Shown one piece after another: positions 1-12,135 of a stretch of DNA of 64,000 nucleotides. Numbering within the stretch: position 1 is the first letter of the stretch; the number at the start of each line of letters is the position of its first letter. A model generated the notes under the pieces. It searched no databases and was not told the DNA's origin. It worked only from the letters and a program-made list of their open reading frames with translations. The DNA lies in assembly GCA_022432975.1 (NCBI GenBank), contig CM039508.1:51301646-51365645 (forward strand). Direction: 5' to 3'. Source of the stretch: Begonia masoniana. Lineage: Eukaryota; Streptophyta; Magnoliopsida; Cucurbitales; Begoniaceae. The position numbers were made by a program, and so were the translations under genes.

Positions 1-837
1 TGATCATATATATAATAATGTAATAATAAAATGAATAGTTCAATAAAATGTGCAAGGAACTTCCAATTTAGTTGTTATTCTTATCATATTTCTACGCGAA
101 GATTTGATAAACGATCAATACTTAATACTTGTTCATGCTCTACATAGTTCCTAAAGATAACTCCACATACTATCCAATGAGTTTTCGCATTAGTTACTTT
201 CTCGTATATTCAAGCACAATATCTAATGCTAATGATTTAATAGCGGAGTCCACGTGGCCAAGAAACTTTATCTACTTTATTTTCTTATCCATTTAACATT
301 AGGTGTACTTTGAATAAACTTTGATTTCACATTTCAATTGACATGTATTTCTATCCACAAATTTGTTGAATGATTTGAGTAAAACTTATTATGGAAAGAA
401 GGCAAATTCTTTGACATAATAATCATATTTTTGGAATATTCTCATTTAAAATCTGGCCACAAAAAAAGATGACATATTTTCTACTCTCTCACTCTGCATT
501 TTAAATTATTCAGTCAAAAAAGTGACTTATCTCATTTTGTGGATAGGATGTGATATGTCTTCTTTTAACTTTTTTTTTTCCCTTCTGTGTTCTTCAATCT
601 CCTTGTTTTTCTATTTAACTAACAGTTGTCATGGGCCACCCTAACCACTAAACTAGTCCATGTTATGTGAATTCAAAACGTCATTAAATTTCAAGCAAAT
701 TTGTTCTGAGAAATGAACTTGTTTTATCTTCATTTTCTTTTCTTTTTGGCTTTATACTATCGTTTTGGATCAAGCCCCAATCGTGTTTCAAATTAGTTTT
801 TTGCCTTAAAGACAATGATCGCTTCTGATAGAAGAAA
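1..837. other. AT-rich intergenic DNA
   Basis: I see no credible coding region, RNA gene or repeat boundary here. The sequence is AT-rich with short homopolymer runs, ordinary for plant intergenic DNA. Confidence 0.6.
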
Positions 838-1300
838 AGTAAAAACTAATCCTGCTAATATGATATTATGCACTCTGTAGGTCTGCACTGTTTTGCTATT
901 AGAATTTATACCAAAACACGTCATACTAGTTTAAAGAGAAATTTTATTTATGAATTAGTCCAGTTACTTTTAAATGATATGAAATTGTGCACTATCGTAA
1001 TCTGAACTAGGCCTCACATGCTACCTAAATTTTTAGTCATTCCGGGCAAAAACAAGATAATCGCCACAATCATCCCTCCCTTAGGGCTTGACGTCCCTAT
1101 TAATCACACTTCTTGTTATTGTAGCTCTAATATCATTAGTAAAAACAAATTATATTAGTACAATATTGTCTGCTTTGAGCGAAAATTCTTACAAATTTAT
1201 TCTCAAATTTTATGACAAAATGTGTCGTACTAGCATATAGAGAGATTTACTTATGAATTGCTCAAATCAACTACACCCAAACGTGCGATTGTGTATCCTT
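838..1300. repeat. Degenerate TRIM/LTR-like repeat pair
   Basis: Two diverged direct copies are visible. The first is about 838-985 and has a segment reading accaaaacacgtcatactag. The second is about 1141-1290 and has gacaaaatgtgtcgtactag. Between them is a cacaatcatccctcccttaggg segment that resembles the region just inside the LTR of short plant TRIM retroelements. Boundaries and target duplication are not recognisable, so this is a weak call for an old non-coding retroelement. Confidence 0.35.
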
Positions 1301-2448
1301 ATGCTTTGGGTTGAACTGTCACAGTTTACTTTGATCTTGAGTTTATATGTTCATGGTTTGGTTCGTGACAAACGTTTTATGCATATGTTACATCTCCTTG
1401 TTGCTATCAACCATGCTCTGAATCACTTGTTCATATCTATTACACAACTTGGACATGCTTGACGTTTTGCATAGATTCATAGTCACTTCAATGATGTGGT
1501 TCCAGCTAGATTTTTCGGGTATCCATCATGGTTGGTTCGTACCATTAGGCCATTTTCACGATTTTACGTTTTCAACTATGTTCTTTCTTTATATCCAATT
1601 GCGAATTGAAAGCTTGTGTGCATCTTCTTGTTTAAGTTATGGGTGGAAAAGGGTTGGCAACAGCTCTGCAGAAAAAGAAAGCCACCATTTGAGGATTAAT
1701 TGGAGGAACTCAATCAATGTCCCACATCATGAAAGAGCTTTAACAACTACTTAAGTTTGAAAGCAATCTCTAAGCTACTATCTTCAATAAGAGCAACATT
1801 AACTTTTAGTGTCTAATATTTTTCTCGTTAACTTATACATGCTACATTTTGTGGCTTTAACATTGCACTGTGTGATTTAATCGGACACTTTTTAGGTTAA
1901 GTTAACACTTGTGAAACATGATCCTACAAGTTTTGTCAATTTAACAACACTTCCAAATGAAGTGTTACATAAAAACTTGTACCCTAATATTATTTCAGCT
2001 CAGTTTATATAAATTACCAATTTTCAAATCCATAATTATTTACGAAAACTTTGAAATAAATAATTATGAATTTAATTTTAAGAAAAAGTCCACAAAGAAC
2101 ACGTGTGACTATACCCTACAAATCAAGTCAAATACAGAGCTACTTCTATCCAATTAATCTTCACATTTTCCATCATAATTTGGTCCCACCACAATTGATT
2201 TAGCCAATCCACAACTCAGTTAAAGTTTTCAAAACAATGATTAATCAACACACGTGTTTAGTCTTTTCAGATCAGTTAAAAAAGAAGAAGCAATCCATCG
2301 ATCACTTGATCTTTTGACCTTTTTTGCCATAATAGATGTTAAACTTGGACATAACCTAGTATACACTGATTGCTTTACCAATAAGAAGCAAAATAGTCTA
2401 GGGGTATGATTAAAAATCTACATTCAACGACTAAATGGCCCTAAAGTA
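1301..2448. other. Intergenic DNA, no gene recognised
   Basis: Short open frames at 1253-1462 and 1449-1754 have no domain I recognise, uneven composition and no supporting splice context. I see nothing else to annotate. Confidence 0.55.
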
Positions 2449-2831
2449 TTGATGTTTTTGAGGTTGGAAGTGGCAACAGATTCATTTACAGACGAAGGAG
2501 ATGGAGCGATGCAAGTGAATCAACCCAGTTTTGAAGAAAAAATATATCTATTATTGGACGATGGCGTCAAAGACAGAACAGAAACAGACTTTCTTTCCAA
2601 GAGTTTGACAGTAGAGACACCATTCTATTTTGAATCACAGCAGACAGAGAACAAAGAGGAGGCTAGCAAGTGGGTAGAGGTTGCTCCTCATTTCGGTGGT
2701 GGAGAGATCAATCATAAGAGGTTTAACAAACACAAAAATCCTCGCCGACCAAATCTCTGGCGATAAGGAGAATCGTCACGTCGCTGTTGAGACGGCCACG
2801 CCGAGCAACTCCCACCACGAGTGGCGCCCAC
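2449..2831 (+). other. Older unidentified sequence split by a gypsy insertion (left part)
   Basis: An open frame from 2449 to 2766 gives a polar, acidic peptide of 105 residues that I do not recognise. The segment ends at cccac (2827-2831), the left target duplication of the gypsy element. It continues logically at 8504, so 2449-2831 and 8504 onward were once contiguous. A second open frame passes uninterrupted across the reconstructed join. This could be a decayed retroelement or a decayed gene. Confidence 0.35.
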
Positions 2832-3446
2832 TGTTACGCCCCATTTCTCATGATGCATAAAGACACGGGCCAAGGGCCCGATGAAGGAGGAGCTTGGCAA
2901 ACTCCTCAAGGCGTGCTAAAATATTCTAAGTGTTGGTGGGCACTTGAGGCGCGCGGGCTGGATCACTTGGAGTGGCGCAGCCCACATTTGGCGTTGGGCC
3001 GATGGAGCAGGCCCACGCGGGAAGGCAAAAGGTCATTTATGATAGTGTTTCATTTATGTTAGTGCTTCATTTATGTTAGTGCTCTCATTCATGTTAGTGC
3101 TCTCATTCATGTTAGTGCTCTCATTTATGTTAGTGCTTATTTATGTTAGTGCTTGCACTTATGAGGATTCATGTACATGGCCTTGGCCATTTGTGTATAA
3201 ATAGGCCATGAGCAACCAAGCCAAAGACATCAACTTCGAGTTTGAGTGTCTTGAGCATTGTGGTGTGCCTTGGAGAGAAATTGTTCCCTAGTTCTTGTTT
3301 TCGGAAATCAAGGAGGGTTGGGAGGATTTTCCCGTAAACACTTTGTCTCTTTTATATTCCGCATTATTGAGAGGAGGGGCTGGCCTAGTCGAGGACTTGG
3401 CGCCATCACTCGGTGAAAATTTAGGCAAGAATTTAACCGTGTGACA
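2832..3446 (+). repeat. 5' LTR of the gypsy chromovirus
   Basis: 615 bp, starting TG and ending CA (gtgtgaca). It has a run of near-identical short units ending in 'atgttagtg(ct)' at about 3033-3153, with one 18-bp unit more than the 3' LTR. A TATA-type box tataaata lies at 3196-3203, about 240 bp before the LTR end, as expected for a U3 promoter. Confidence 0.93.
3196..3203 (+). promoter_or_regulatory. TATA box in 5' LTR
   Basis: The sequence tataaata is conserved exactly in the 3' LTR at 8248-8255. Transcription of the element would start shortly downstream. Confidence 0.7.
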
Positions 3447-3449
3447 ACT

Positions 3450-3461
3450 TGGCATCAAAGC
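3450..3461 (+). other. Primer binding site
   Basis: TGGCATCAAAGC begins four bases after the 5' LTR. It matches the initiator tRNA-Met site (TGGTATCAGAGC) at 10 of 12 positions. The two mismatches fit post-insertion decay or a variant site. Confidence 0.75.
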
Positions 3462-3511
3462 TCGGTTCGTGGCAGATTTTCGAGCACATCAAGACTCTTG
3501 AAGCAAGATCC

Positions 3512-3945
3512 ATGGAGGCGATCTTATCTAGACTCACGAGGTTGGAAAGCTTGGTGGGAGTATCAATGGCTACGTCGGAGGACACACCATTGATCGTTGG
3601 TCTTCGTTTAGTAAAGAAGGAGCTCACGGAGTTCCAAGCCTCGATTGGAATGGATGTCGTGGCTGTTCAACAACAAGCTTTGGAGGCAATGCTCAAGGTG
3701 GATAGCGAGCTTGCCAAGTCGGTTGGAAGCACTAGCCAAGTTCGAGGTACGTTGGCTACTCACTATAAGGTTCCCGAACCTAAGACTTATAGTGGCAACC
3801 GAAACACTAAGGAATTGGAGAATTTCTTATGGGACATGAAGTAATATTTCATGGCTGCTAGCATCGACGAAGGGAGCCAAGTCATGATTGCAAGCATGTA
3901 CTTGGGAGGAGATGCGAAACTTTGGTGGAGCAAAACCAAAGTAGG
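3512..3945 (+). pseudogene. gypsy gag N-terminal part, disrupted
   Basis: The first plausible ATG is at 3512. The frame runs through a gag-type region, ending in residues typical of the segment before the retrotransposon gag core, up to an in-frame TAA at 3842-3844. Past that stop the same frame continues with the family's conserved 'LWW' region (about 3920). Homology then moves to the other frame near 3935-3945, the frame of the following polyprotein. So there is one nonsense codon and one frameshift within about 100 bp. The longer frame beginning at 3449 starts at TTG inside the primer site and is not a real start. Confidence 0.8.
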
Positions 3946-6900
3946 GAGCCGATTATTGACACTTTTGGAGCACTAGAAAGTGAACTTAGAGATCGGTTCC
4001 TTCCTCAAAATTCGGAATGGACCGCGAAGGAGACTTTGAGGAGACTTAGACAAACTGGCTCGGTACGTGACTATGTTCGTGACTATAGTTCACTACTACT
4101 CGACATTGTTTCCATGCATGAAGATGATAAGTTGTTCAACTTTATGGCGGGCCTTCAACCTTGGGCCCAAGCGGAGTTAACGCGCCATGGAGTTAAAGAT
4201 GTGCAAACGGCTATTTCTATTGCTAAGGCGCTTGTGGACTACAAATCTACACCCTCGGTTGAAAAGAAGAAAAGCAAGGAGGATAAACGTGGAGGCAAGG
4301 CAAATGGCGGCGGGAAAGACAAAGGAAAGGCACCACAAGGTACCTCTAAATCCAAGGGATTTGATCACTCCCAAAAGAAGAAGGGGTCAGGTTGCTTTAT
4401 TTGTGGCGGTTCTCACTTTGCCCGAGAGTGTCCTAACAAAGGGTCACTATCCACGATGAGCATCAAGGAGGAGGGGTCCGACGAGGAGGAGAAACCCCGT
4501 GTGAATCCTATACAACTTGTGAATGCCCTTACGAATGTGAAGGCAGGGTCTCCACAAAAGGGCCTTATGTATGTCGAAGTCACCATCTTTGGAAGGAAGG
4601 TGCGTGCCATGTTGGATACCGGGGCCACCAACAATTTTATCTCTAGCATGAAGGCGAGGGAACTTGGTTTGGAGATGACCAAGAGCGAAAGCATGATTAA
4701 AGCTGTGAATTCGGGAGCACAGCCAGTCAAGGGAACGACACAACCCTTGATCCGTGTGGGAGAGTGGCAAGGCGAATGTTCACTCATGGTGGTCCCACTT
4801 GACGACTTTGAGCTCATTCTTGGACTTGAGTTCTTCCGGCAAGCGAAGGTGATGATCTTGCCACATCTTGGGGTAATGATGATCCAAGATGAATCCGCAC
4901 CATGTGTTGTGAAGAGTGAGAAACGTGGGAAGTGCAACATGCTATCTTCTCTTCAATTGAAGGCGGGTCTTAGGAGAGGTGAGACCACTTTTTTGGCAAC
5001 GTTGAGAGAAGTCAAAAGTGATAGCATGGGTGAAGTGCCGAGAAAAGTGCTAAAGGTGCTCGAGGAGTACCAAGATGTGATGCCACCGGAATTGCCGAAG
5101 GCGCTACCACCAAGGCGCGGGGTGGATCACAAGATTGAACTAGAACCGGGGGCGGTTCCACCCGCACAAGCACCTTATCGTATGGCACCACCGGAATTAG
5201 CGGAGTTGAGAAAACAATTGGATGAGTTGTTGGAGGCAGGCTACATTCAACCGTCTAAAGCACCTTATGGGGCGCCGGTATTATTTCAACGCAAGAAGGA
5301 CGGAACATTGCGTATGTGTGTCGACTACCGGGCGCTAAACAAGGTAACCATCAAAAACAAATACCCTGTTCCAAATGCAAGTGATTTATTTGACCGGTTG
5401 GCGAAGGCATCATACTTCACCAAATTAGATCTTCGGTCGGGGTACTGGCAAGTACGTATTGCAAAAGGAGATGAGGCGAAGACGGCTATGGTTTCCCGCT
5501 ATGGTTCGTATGAGTTCTTGGTCATGCCATTTGGTCTAACCAATGCACCGGCCACTTTTTGCAATCTTATGACCGATGTGCTATATTACTTACTAGATCA
5601 CTATGTCGTTGTCTACTTAGATGACATAGTTGTCTATAGTGAATCGCTCGAGGAGCATGTCATTCACTTGAAGGAGGTTTTCGAGAGGTTGCGGAGGCAC
5701 TCTCTCTATGTTAAAAAGGAGAAATGCGAGTTCGGCGTGGAGGAGATAAACTTCTTAGGCCATTTCATCAAGCGGGGCTTGATTCGCATGGATGGAAAGA
5801 AGGTGGAGGCCATCAACGGATGGGTGGTGCCCACAAAAGTAGCCGAGCTTAGGTCATTCCTTGGCCTAGCTAATTATTATCGGAGGTTCATTATGAACTA
5901 TTCGAGGATAGTAAGTCCATTGACGGATTTACTAAGGAAGGAGCACTCTTGGATATGGACGGACTCATGTCAAGGTGCGTTTGATCAATTGAAGGAAGCC
6001 GTGGCTTCCGAACCGGTGTTGAGATTACCTAACTTTGCGGAGCCATTTGAGGTGCATACCGATGCGTTGGATCGAGCTATTGGTGGGGTGCTCACTCAAG
6101 ATGGACATCCCGTGGCCTATGAAAGTCGAAAACTCAAGGGGGCGGAAGAGAGATATTCGGCCCATGAGAAGGAAATGGTGGCGGTAATTCATTGTCTTAT
6201 GTCTTGGAGGCACTATCTTTTGGGGACTCCATTCGTGGTAATGACGGACAACGTTGCTAACACCTATTTTCGTACGCAAAAGAAATTGTCAGCTAAGCAA
6301 GCAAGGTGGCAAGAATTCCTAGCCGAGTTCGACTTTACATGGCTACACAAACCGGGCACCGAAAATAGGGTGGCCGACGCCTTGAGCCGGAAGACATGTG
6401 AGGAGATCGTAGCTTCTCTAACCGAAGTACAATCAAACTTCTTGGAGGAAATCAAGGCGGCCGCGAAGGAAGACATGGACTACATTCGGACTTCAAAACA
6501 TGTGGAGATGGGCTTAGTCCGAAAGTATTGGCTTGAAGATGGTCTTTTGAGAGGCCGAGACAATCGAATTATGGTACCTAGTTGGGGCGGCTTGCGCCAG
6601 CGAATCATGAGGGAGACTCACGACACCAAATGGGCGGGCCATCCGGGCGTGGAGCGCATGATGGCACTATTGGGCCGAAGCTACACTTGGCCTAAAATGA
6701 GGGAGGACGTGGAGTTATACGTCAAAACTTGTCTAGTTTGCCAAGTAGACAAGACCGAGAAGAAGAAGGAAGCGGGATTACTTCAACCTCTACCTATTTC
6801 AGAGAGACCGTGGAAATCGGTGTCTATGGACTTTATCATGGGATTACCACTCATTGGGCGAATGGGTGCTATTTTTGTCGTGGTTGATCGGTTCTCCAAA

Positions 6901-7833
6901 TATGCGATATTTATGGGAGTACCAAAGGAATGCTCGGCTTATGATGCAGCGGGGTATTTTCTAAAGGGAGTGATGAAGATTTTTGGATTCCCCCGTGAGA
7001 TCATTAGCGATTGGGATCTTAGATTCACGGGAAACTTTTGGACAACCTTGTTCAAATTGTTGGGAACAGAGCTCAAATTCTCAACGGCAAATCACCCTCA
7101 AACCGATGGTCAAACGGAGCGCACCAATGCTATTCTTAAGGAGTACTTGAGGCACTTCGTGACGGCCACACAAAGGAATTGGTTAGAGTTGCTAGACTCG
7201 GCCCAATTCTCCTATAATCTACACAAGTCTTCATCAGCCGAGATGAGTCCGGCGGAACTCGTTCTCGGCTATCAACCATCAACGCCATTGGAGATGACAC
7301 AACGAGGTGATGGGCAAGGGGCTTGTCCATCCGCTTATCAATATGGCAAGGATCAAGTTGAGTCGTATGAGCAAGCCCGAGATAGTCTTGCAAAAGCCCA
7401 ACGGCGGATGAAGAAGTATGTTGATGGGAAGAGAAGGATGGTGGAGTTCCAAGTAGGGGACAAGGTTCTTTTGAAACTTACTCCACAACTTTGGAAGAAA
7501 GTCAAGGATCGGCGGTTCCACAAAGGGCTTATTCCGAGGTACGATGGACCAGTTGTGGTACTCAAAAGGATTGGAGCGGTGGCTTACCGATTGGAGTTAC
7601 CCGAAAGGCTCAAACTACATCCTACATTCCATGTGAGCTTTCTCAAACCTTTTCACGAAGGAGATCGAAGGCAAGTGCTTAGAGCACCACCCGGGGTGCG
7701 CATGGAGTTCACTAAAAAGATGGCCAAGATCCTTGACCATCGAACCCTAAGGGGGACCAAAAGGGACACACGACGGGAGTTCCTTGTGCAATGGGAGAAT
7801 GAGGAAGAGGCCACATGGGAGATGGCAATTTAA
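3922..7833 (+). pseudogene. gypsy gag-pol polyprotein (gag core, PR, RT, RNase H, IN, chromodomain)
   Basis: A 1303-codon open frame that opens at TTG, not ATG. It is really the continuation of the broken gag. With residues numbered from 3922: a CCHC zinc knuckle (C158, C161, H166, C171), aspartic protease DTGA at D232, RT catalytic YLDD at 565-568, an RNase H aspartate at D714, an HHCC integrase zinc finger (H900 to C937/C940) and an integrase DD35E core (D970, D1030, E1066). The C-terminus has an [10 protein letters not shown] motif and a chromodomain-like stretch from about 1268. The integrase reads SDWD where SDRD is usual. The frame ends early: the family-typical tail after 'ATWE' continues in another frame from about 7820 to 7890, so there is a third lesion. 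Encoded enzymes would act in cytoplasmic virus-like particles and, for integrase, in the nucleus. Confidence 0.93.
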
Positions 7834-7890
7834 GCAGCAAATCGAAGACTACCTAGCTTGGGTGTCGACGAGGCCGTCAACTTCATCTAG

Positions 7891-7901
7891 TTGGGGTGGA
7901 T
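7891..7901 (+). other. Polypurine tract
   Basis: A G-rich run ttggggtggat directly abuts the start of the 3' LTR, the normal place for the plus-strand primer. Confidence 0.65.
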
Positions 7902-8498
7902 TGTTACGCCCCATTTCTCATGATGCATAAAGACACGGGCCAAGGGCCCGATGAAGGAGGAGCTTGGCAAACTCCTCAAGGCGTGCTAAAATATTCTAAG
8001 TGTTGGTGGGCACTTGAGGCGCGCGAGCTGGATCACTTGGAGTGGCGCAGCCCACATTTGGCATTGGGCCGATGGGGCAGGCCCACGCGGGAAGGCAAAA
8101 GGTCATTTATGATAGTGCTTCATTTATGTTAGTGCTTCATTTATGTTAGTGTTCTCATTCATGTTAGTGCTCTCATTTATGTTAGTGCTTATTTATGTTA
8201 GTGCTTGCACTTATGAGGATTCATGTACATGGCCTTGGCCATTTGTGTATAAATAGGCCATGAGCAACCAAGCCAAAGACATCAACTTCGAGTTTGAGTG
8301 TCTTGAGCATTGTGGTGTGCCTTGGAGAGAAATTGTTTCATAGTTCTTGTTTTCGAAAATCAAGGAGGGTTGGGAGGATTCTCCCGTAAACACTTTGTCT
8401 CTTTTATATTCCGCATTATTGAGAGGAGGGACTGGCCTAGTCGAGGACTTGGCGCCATCACTCGGTGAAAATTTGGGCAAGAATTTAACCGTGTGACC
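7902..8498 (+). repeat. 3' LTR of the gypsy chromovirus
   Basis: 597 bp, near-identical to the 5' LTR. It lacks one 18-bp tandem unit in U3 and ends gtgtgacc where the 5' LTR ends gtgtgaca. It is followed by the target duplication cccac (8499-8503). Confidence 0.93.
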
Positions 8499-8503
8499 CC
8501 CAC

Positions 8504-9608
8504 CGAGGGGTGAACCTTCTGCAACGGTTCAGGGGCAAGAGGTACCAGCGAGAGGAGACGAGAGAAATGAAGATGGGAGCATTTTCTGTCAGCGACGGAA
8601 GAGGGACAGTCCACCACGAGAGGAATTCTCCTCCTCCGATCGTAACAGAGCTCTAATTTGGGAAAGGGAGGAGAACGATAGTTTTGAAGTGGACCGGCAA
8701 CGAATTGAACCTTTCTAAATTCCAGCCATGGGTTGTCGAAGTATGTTTTGGCGTGCAATGGAGAGCCAGCCAAGATGTTTGGGTGGGGAAGACAGAGAAA
8801 AGATCCTGGCGACTATAGTTCACCCAACTCAAGGTAGCATCCATAAATTGTGGGGTTGGGCTGTGAATTTGATTATTTAGAGTTATCTTCCCCTGGGCCA
8901 GACTTTGAATGTGGCAAAGGAAGAATGTTCTGAAGAATTAGTTAATGAAGTGGGCTATTTTCTACTAAGCTGGACTAAAAGCATGGTGAAGGAGATTAAG
9001 TTGGGCTTGATTGAAAAGTTAAAGAAAGGTGGGCTTAAGACAAATGTGAAGGGAAATAGTTGCATGGGCTGGATTGAGACAATAGTGAAGGAGGGGGATT
9101 CTCTAATGGGCCAGGCTGAAAATTTGGGAGGGAAAATTCTTTTTACATGGGTGGAACTAAAACAATCCAATCTATATAGAGAAAAATGGTGAGATGAGCT
9201 TTGAATGGGGTCATTTAGATTATGGAGGCCAACATGCCTTATCTCATGAGTTTGAAGTTGGATCACTTGGTTGGATGGACCATAAACTATTTTACATGAA
9301 ATTTGGAGAAGCCGGACGACTTCACGACTTTGAGGACAAGGTCGGTTTTCAAGGGGAAAGTAATGTTATGAATATATTAGAAGGAGATAATTTAATTATT
9401 TTAATTAGGTTGGTTTATTATAAATAGATGGGAAGAGAGAGTAGAGAGTAGGTTATGAATATTGATGAATTGTTATCCTAGTTTTTAGGGTTTTGCCGAG
9501 CAAGTAGCTCATGGTTGTTTCTGGGCCAAAATTTCGTCGGTTTGTGACTTTCTATTTTATATTTTGAACTACTTAATGCAATAAGATTGTTCGATTCTCA
9601 TCATAGAC
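8504..9608 (+). other. Older sequence split by the gypsy insertion (right part); possible retroelement 3' end
   Basis: The left half is an unrecognised polar coding-like stretch that continues 2449-2831. Around 9190-9430 a frame contains a peptide with 'FEDKV' near its end, followed by AT-rich DNA with a tataaatag box (about 9419) and a T-rich tract. This resembles the end of a gypsy polyprotein followed by an LTR. I could not find the partner LTR, so the assignment is tentative. Confidence 0.35.
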
Positions 9609-9616
9609 CCAACAGC
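9609..9616. repeat. Target-site duplication of hAT element (left)
   Basis: ccaacagc, repeated exactly at 13118-13125. Eight base pairs is the duplication length of the hAT superfamily. Confidence 0.9.
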
Positions 9617-10353
9617 TAGGGGTGATCGTGGTCCGGTTCAGTCTGGTTTTTAAAAAAATTAAGACTAAACTATTAAATTCGGTTTTTAAATTTTTACATC
9701 AATAAGCATAAAATTTTTTCCAGAACTGGACCAGAATTCTGGTCTCGATTCTGGTCCTCCCGAGTTTTTATTTTTTTATTTTTGGGCTGCATTATAATAC
9801 TAATTTAATAGAAGACAAAACAGACCTGATATTGAAAATCATACTTTTGTATCATATTTCGATCACGGGGCATATTGAAAAAATTTGTGCAAATATTGCA
9901 TGGCAAAACTAATCATGAATTTAGAAATCTACAAATTCATAATCTTAATGCTAATGATTCTAAAGAACCCAAACATTAATATTCAATAATATTTTCAAGA
10001 TAATTTATTTTTTTCACTACCTGCCTAATAATTAATAGATAGCAAGTAACCTTCCTGTTACAATAACCAACTCACCTTTGTAATTTTGAAATCGATCTTG
10101 CCCTAAAGGTCGCAATATAAGAAAATTAGATGTTCTCACTATTCACCAATTATAATTCGTTCGCTACATTCACATGCTGATGTAAAATCTGCAAAATATA
10201 AGTTACAAAGTAAGTATATAATACATAGTAATTACCAAAAAGAATGGAGAAAAATTTAAAACACACATTTTTTAAAATCATTCACCCCATCATTGAAGTG
10301 TTCTAAATCATGTATTTCCCCATGAAACCAGCTTTAACTGCAAATAAGCATCT

Positions 10354-12135
10354 CTACAGTCTTTGTTGATAAAGAACTACGAAAAGAATCAAGTACAGTC
10401 CACCACTACTGAAAGCTGACTCTGTAGGAACTGTGGAAATAGGAATAACCAATACATCTTTTATAATTTTAGTTAATATTAGATATTTCAATGAATTCAA
10501 TTTCCACCATGTCAAAATATCTTGATTGTCTAAAAATATTTCCAATTCTTCGGATAAATATTGATCAACTTCCATCCTCTTGCTTGAATCATCTCGCTCA
10601 CTAAAACAGTTGTAAAATTTCTGAAATAGCTTATTATGGCCAAAACTAGTACTTTGTTCTGTGGATGAAGATGTCGCAACACTAGTTCTACAATAATTTT
10701 GTGACATTTCAAATCTCAAATCCACTTTGTATTAAAGATATAATCTGTTAATCACTGTTCGTACGTGACTCACTAAATCAGTTGCTTTATTATTGTCAAC
10801 CAACGTTGTAAGACAAAGTTTGAAATACTCTAACTTACATCTCGGATCTAAGACAACTGTAACGTACATAAATAAATTAATATTCTCACAATTTTTCCAG
10901 TACTTGTTAAATTTTCATTGCATTCCAATAGCCATTTTTCTTAATGATAGATTGTCACAGTCAGCATACTCCAGGATAACCATTTTCAAATTGCATACTT
11001 TGGTAAAATAAATATTTGATGTGACATGTGAAGAGACTGAAATAGTCATAGTCGCATCATAAAATTTTTTTAAAAACTTAACCAGTCTCTAATATTTATC
11101 CAATCTGTTGTAATGGGAGGTGTGTCCCCACTAAAATCAGCAAGGTAATTACTATCGGTTAACATTAACTTGTCAAAAGCTTTTCAAACTTTTCAGCGCT
11201 AGCTAACATCAAATATGTAGAATTCTATCTTATAGACACATCAAGAGAAACACCACTTTTGCATGCAATCTTAACATTATCAGCACAATTCTTAAAATTT
11301 TGTAACATTGCAGGTGAAAATCAGACATACTTAATAGCTCTACGCACTCTATCAATAGCATTTTGATGATCTTTCAATCCATCACATACAATCAAGTTCA
11401 TTATGTGTGCAAAACATCGTATGTGCATGTATTATCTATTTAAAATCAAACCATTTCAATTTCGAACATATTTGATCAAATATGAAATTGCAACATCATT
11501 CGAAGAAGCATTGTCAAATGTGGCAGTCAACACATTTTTAATTCCCCATTCACACAAACATCTTTCTAATTCTCTATCAATTGTCTCACCTTTATGACTC
11601 GAAATCAAACAAAAATTTAAAATATTCTTATGCATGGTCAAATCACTATAAATGTAATGACCAGTTAAAACTATGTAATTTAAATTCTGAATAGAAGTCC
11701 ATGTATCTGTAGTCAAGCATATTCGTTGTGATGTTCTTCTAAAGTACTCTTTCAATTTCATCTTTTCTTTTTCATAAAGGCTCAAAATATCACGAGCAAC
11801 AATCAATCTAGAAGGTATAGAAAACTTCGGTTGCAAATATTGAGAATATTCTCTAAAACTCTCTCTTTCAACAAACTTCAAAGACAATTCCTCCTTAATT
11901 ACCATCTTCGCTAGTAGTCCTCGACAAGTAGTAACACTAAAACATGAAAATTGTTGTCCCTTATTGTTCATATTCTGAAAGCTCAAAGTTTTTTGTTTCA
12001 CATCTACATTTGCCAATAATTTTGCACAAATACGAATCTATTTTTTCAAGATTGATGTCTCATTTTTCAGCGTATCACATGCATATATTTTTCTACAGTG
12101 ATTACAGTTAGCTCTAGCATTTTTATCCTCATCAT
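10354..12135 (-). pseudogene. hAT transposase (BED finger to dimerisation domain), degraded
   Basis: Read on the minus strand. From about 12135 to 12020 there is a BED-type zinc-finger remnant with paired cysteines (NCNHC) interrupted by a stop. The frame 12016-11456 holds the hAT catalytic N-terminal region (TTDTWTS motif and an LTGHYI segment). Then 11200-10726 carries the core including KYW and VLDPRCK, with at least two stop codons. Frame 10725-10354 holds the C-terminal dimerisation domain (LTWWK, then SAFSSGG). Order and motifs match plant RICESLEEPER/Ac-type transposases. Several nonsense and frame changes make it non-functional. Confidence 0.9.

Larger units (their letters stand above)
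2832..8498 (+). mobile_element. Ty3/gypsy chromovirus LTR retrotransposon, structurally complete
   Basis: This is a 5.67-kb element in plus orientation. It has two LTRs beginning TGTTACGCC, an initiator-Met-type primer site at 3450-3461, gag and pol with the order protease, RT, RNase H, integrase, and a C-terminal chromodomain-like segment. That order and the chromodomain place it in the chromovirus branch of Ty3/gypsy (family knowledge). A purine-rich tract abuts the 3' LTR. The flanks carry a 5-bp target duplication, cccac, at 2827-2831 and 8499-8503. By eye the LTRs differ at about a dozen positions (near 2 %) plus one 18-bp unit, so the insertion is fairly recent. Coding capacity is broken in gag and at the end of pol, so it is not autonomous now. 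Confidence 0.95.

Noticed and set aside
1253..1754. Two overlapping short open frames
   Set aside because: No recognisable domain, unlikely composition and no splice or promoter context.
3449..3844. Gag start at 3449
   Set aside because: The codon is TTG within the primer binding site. The first ATG in frame is at 3512.
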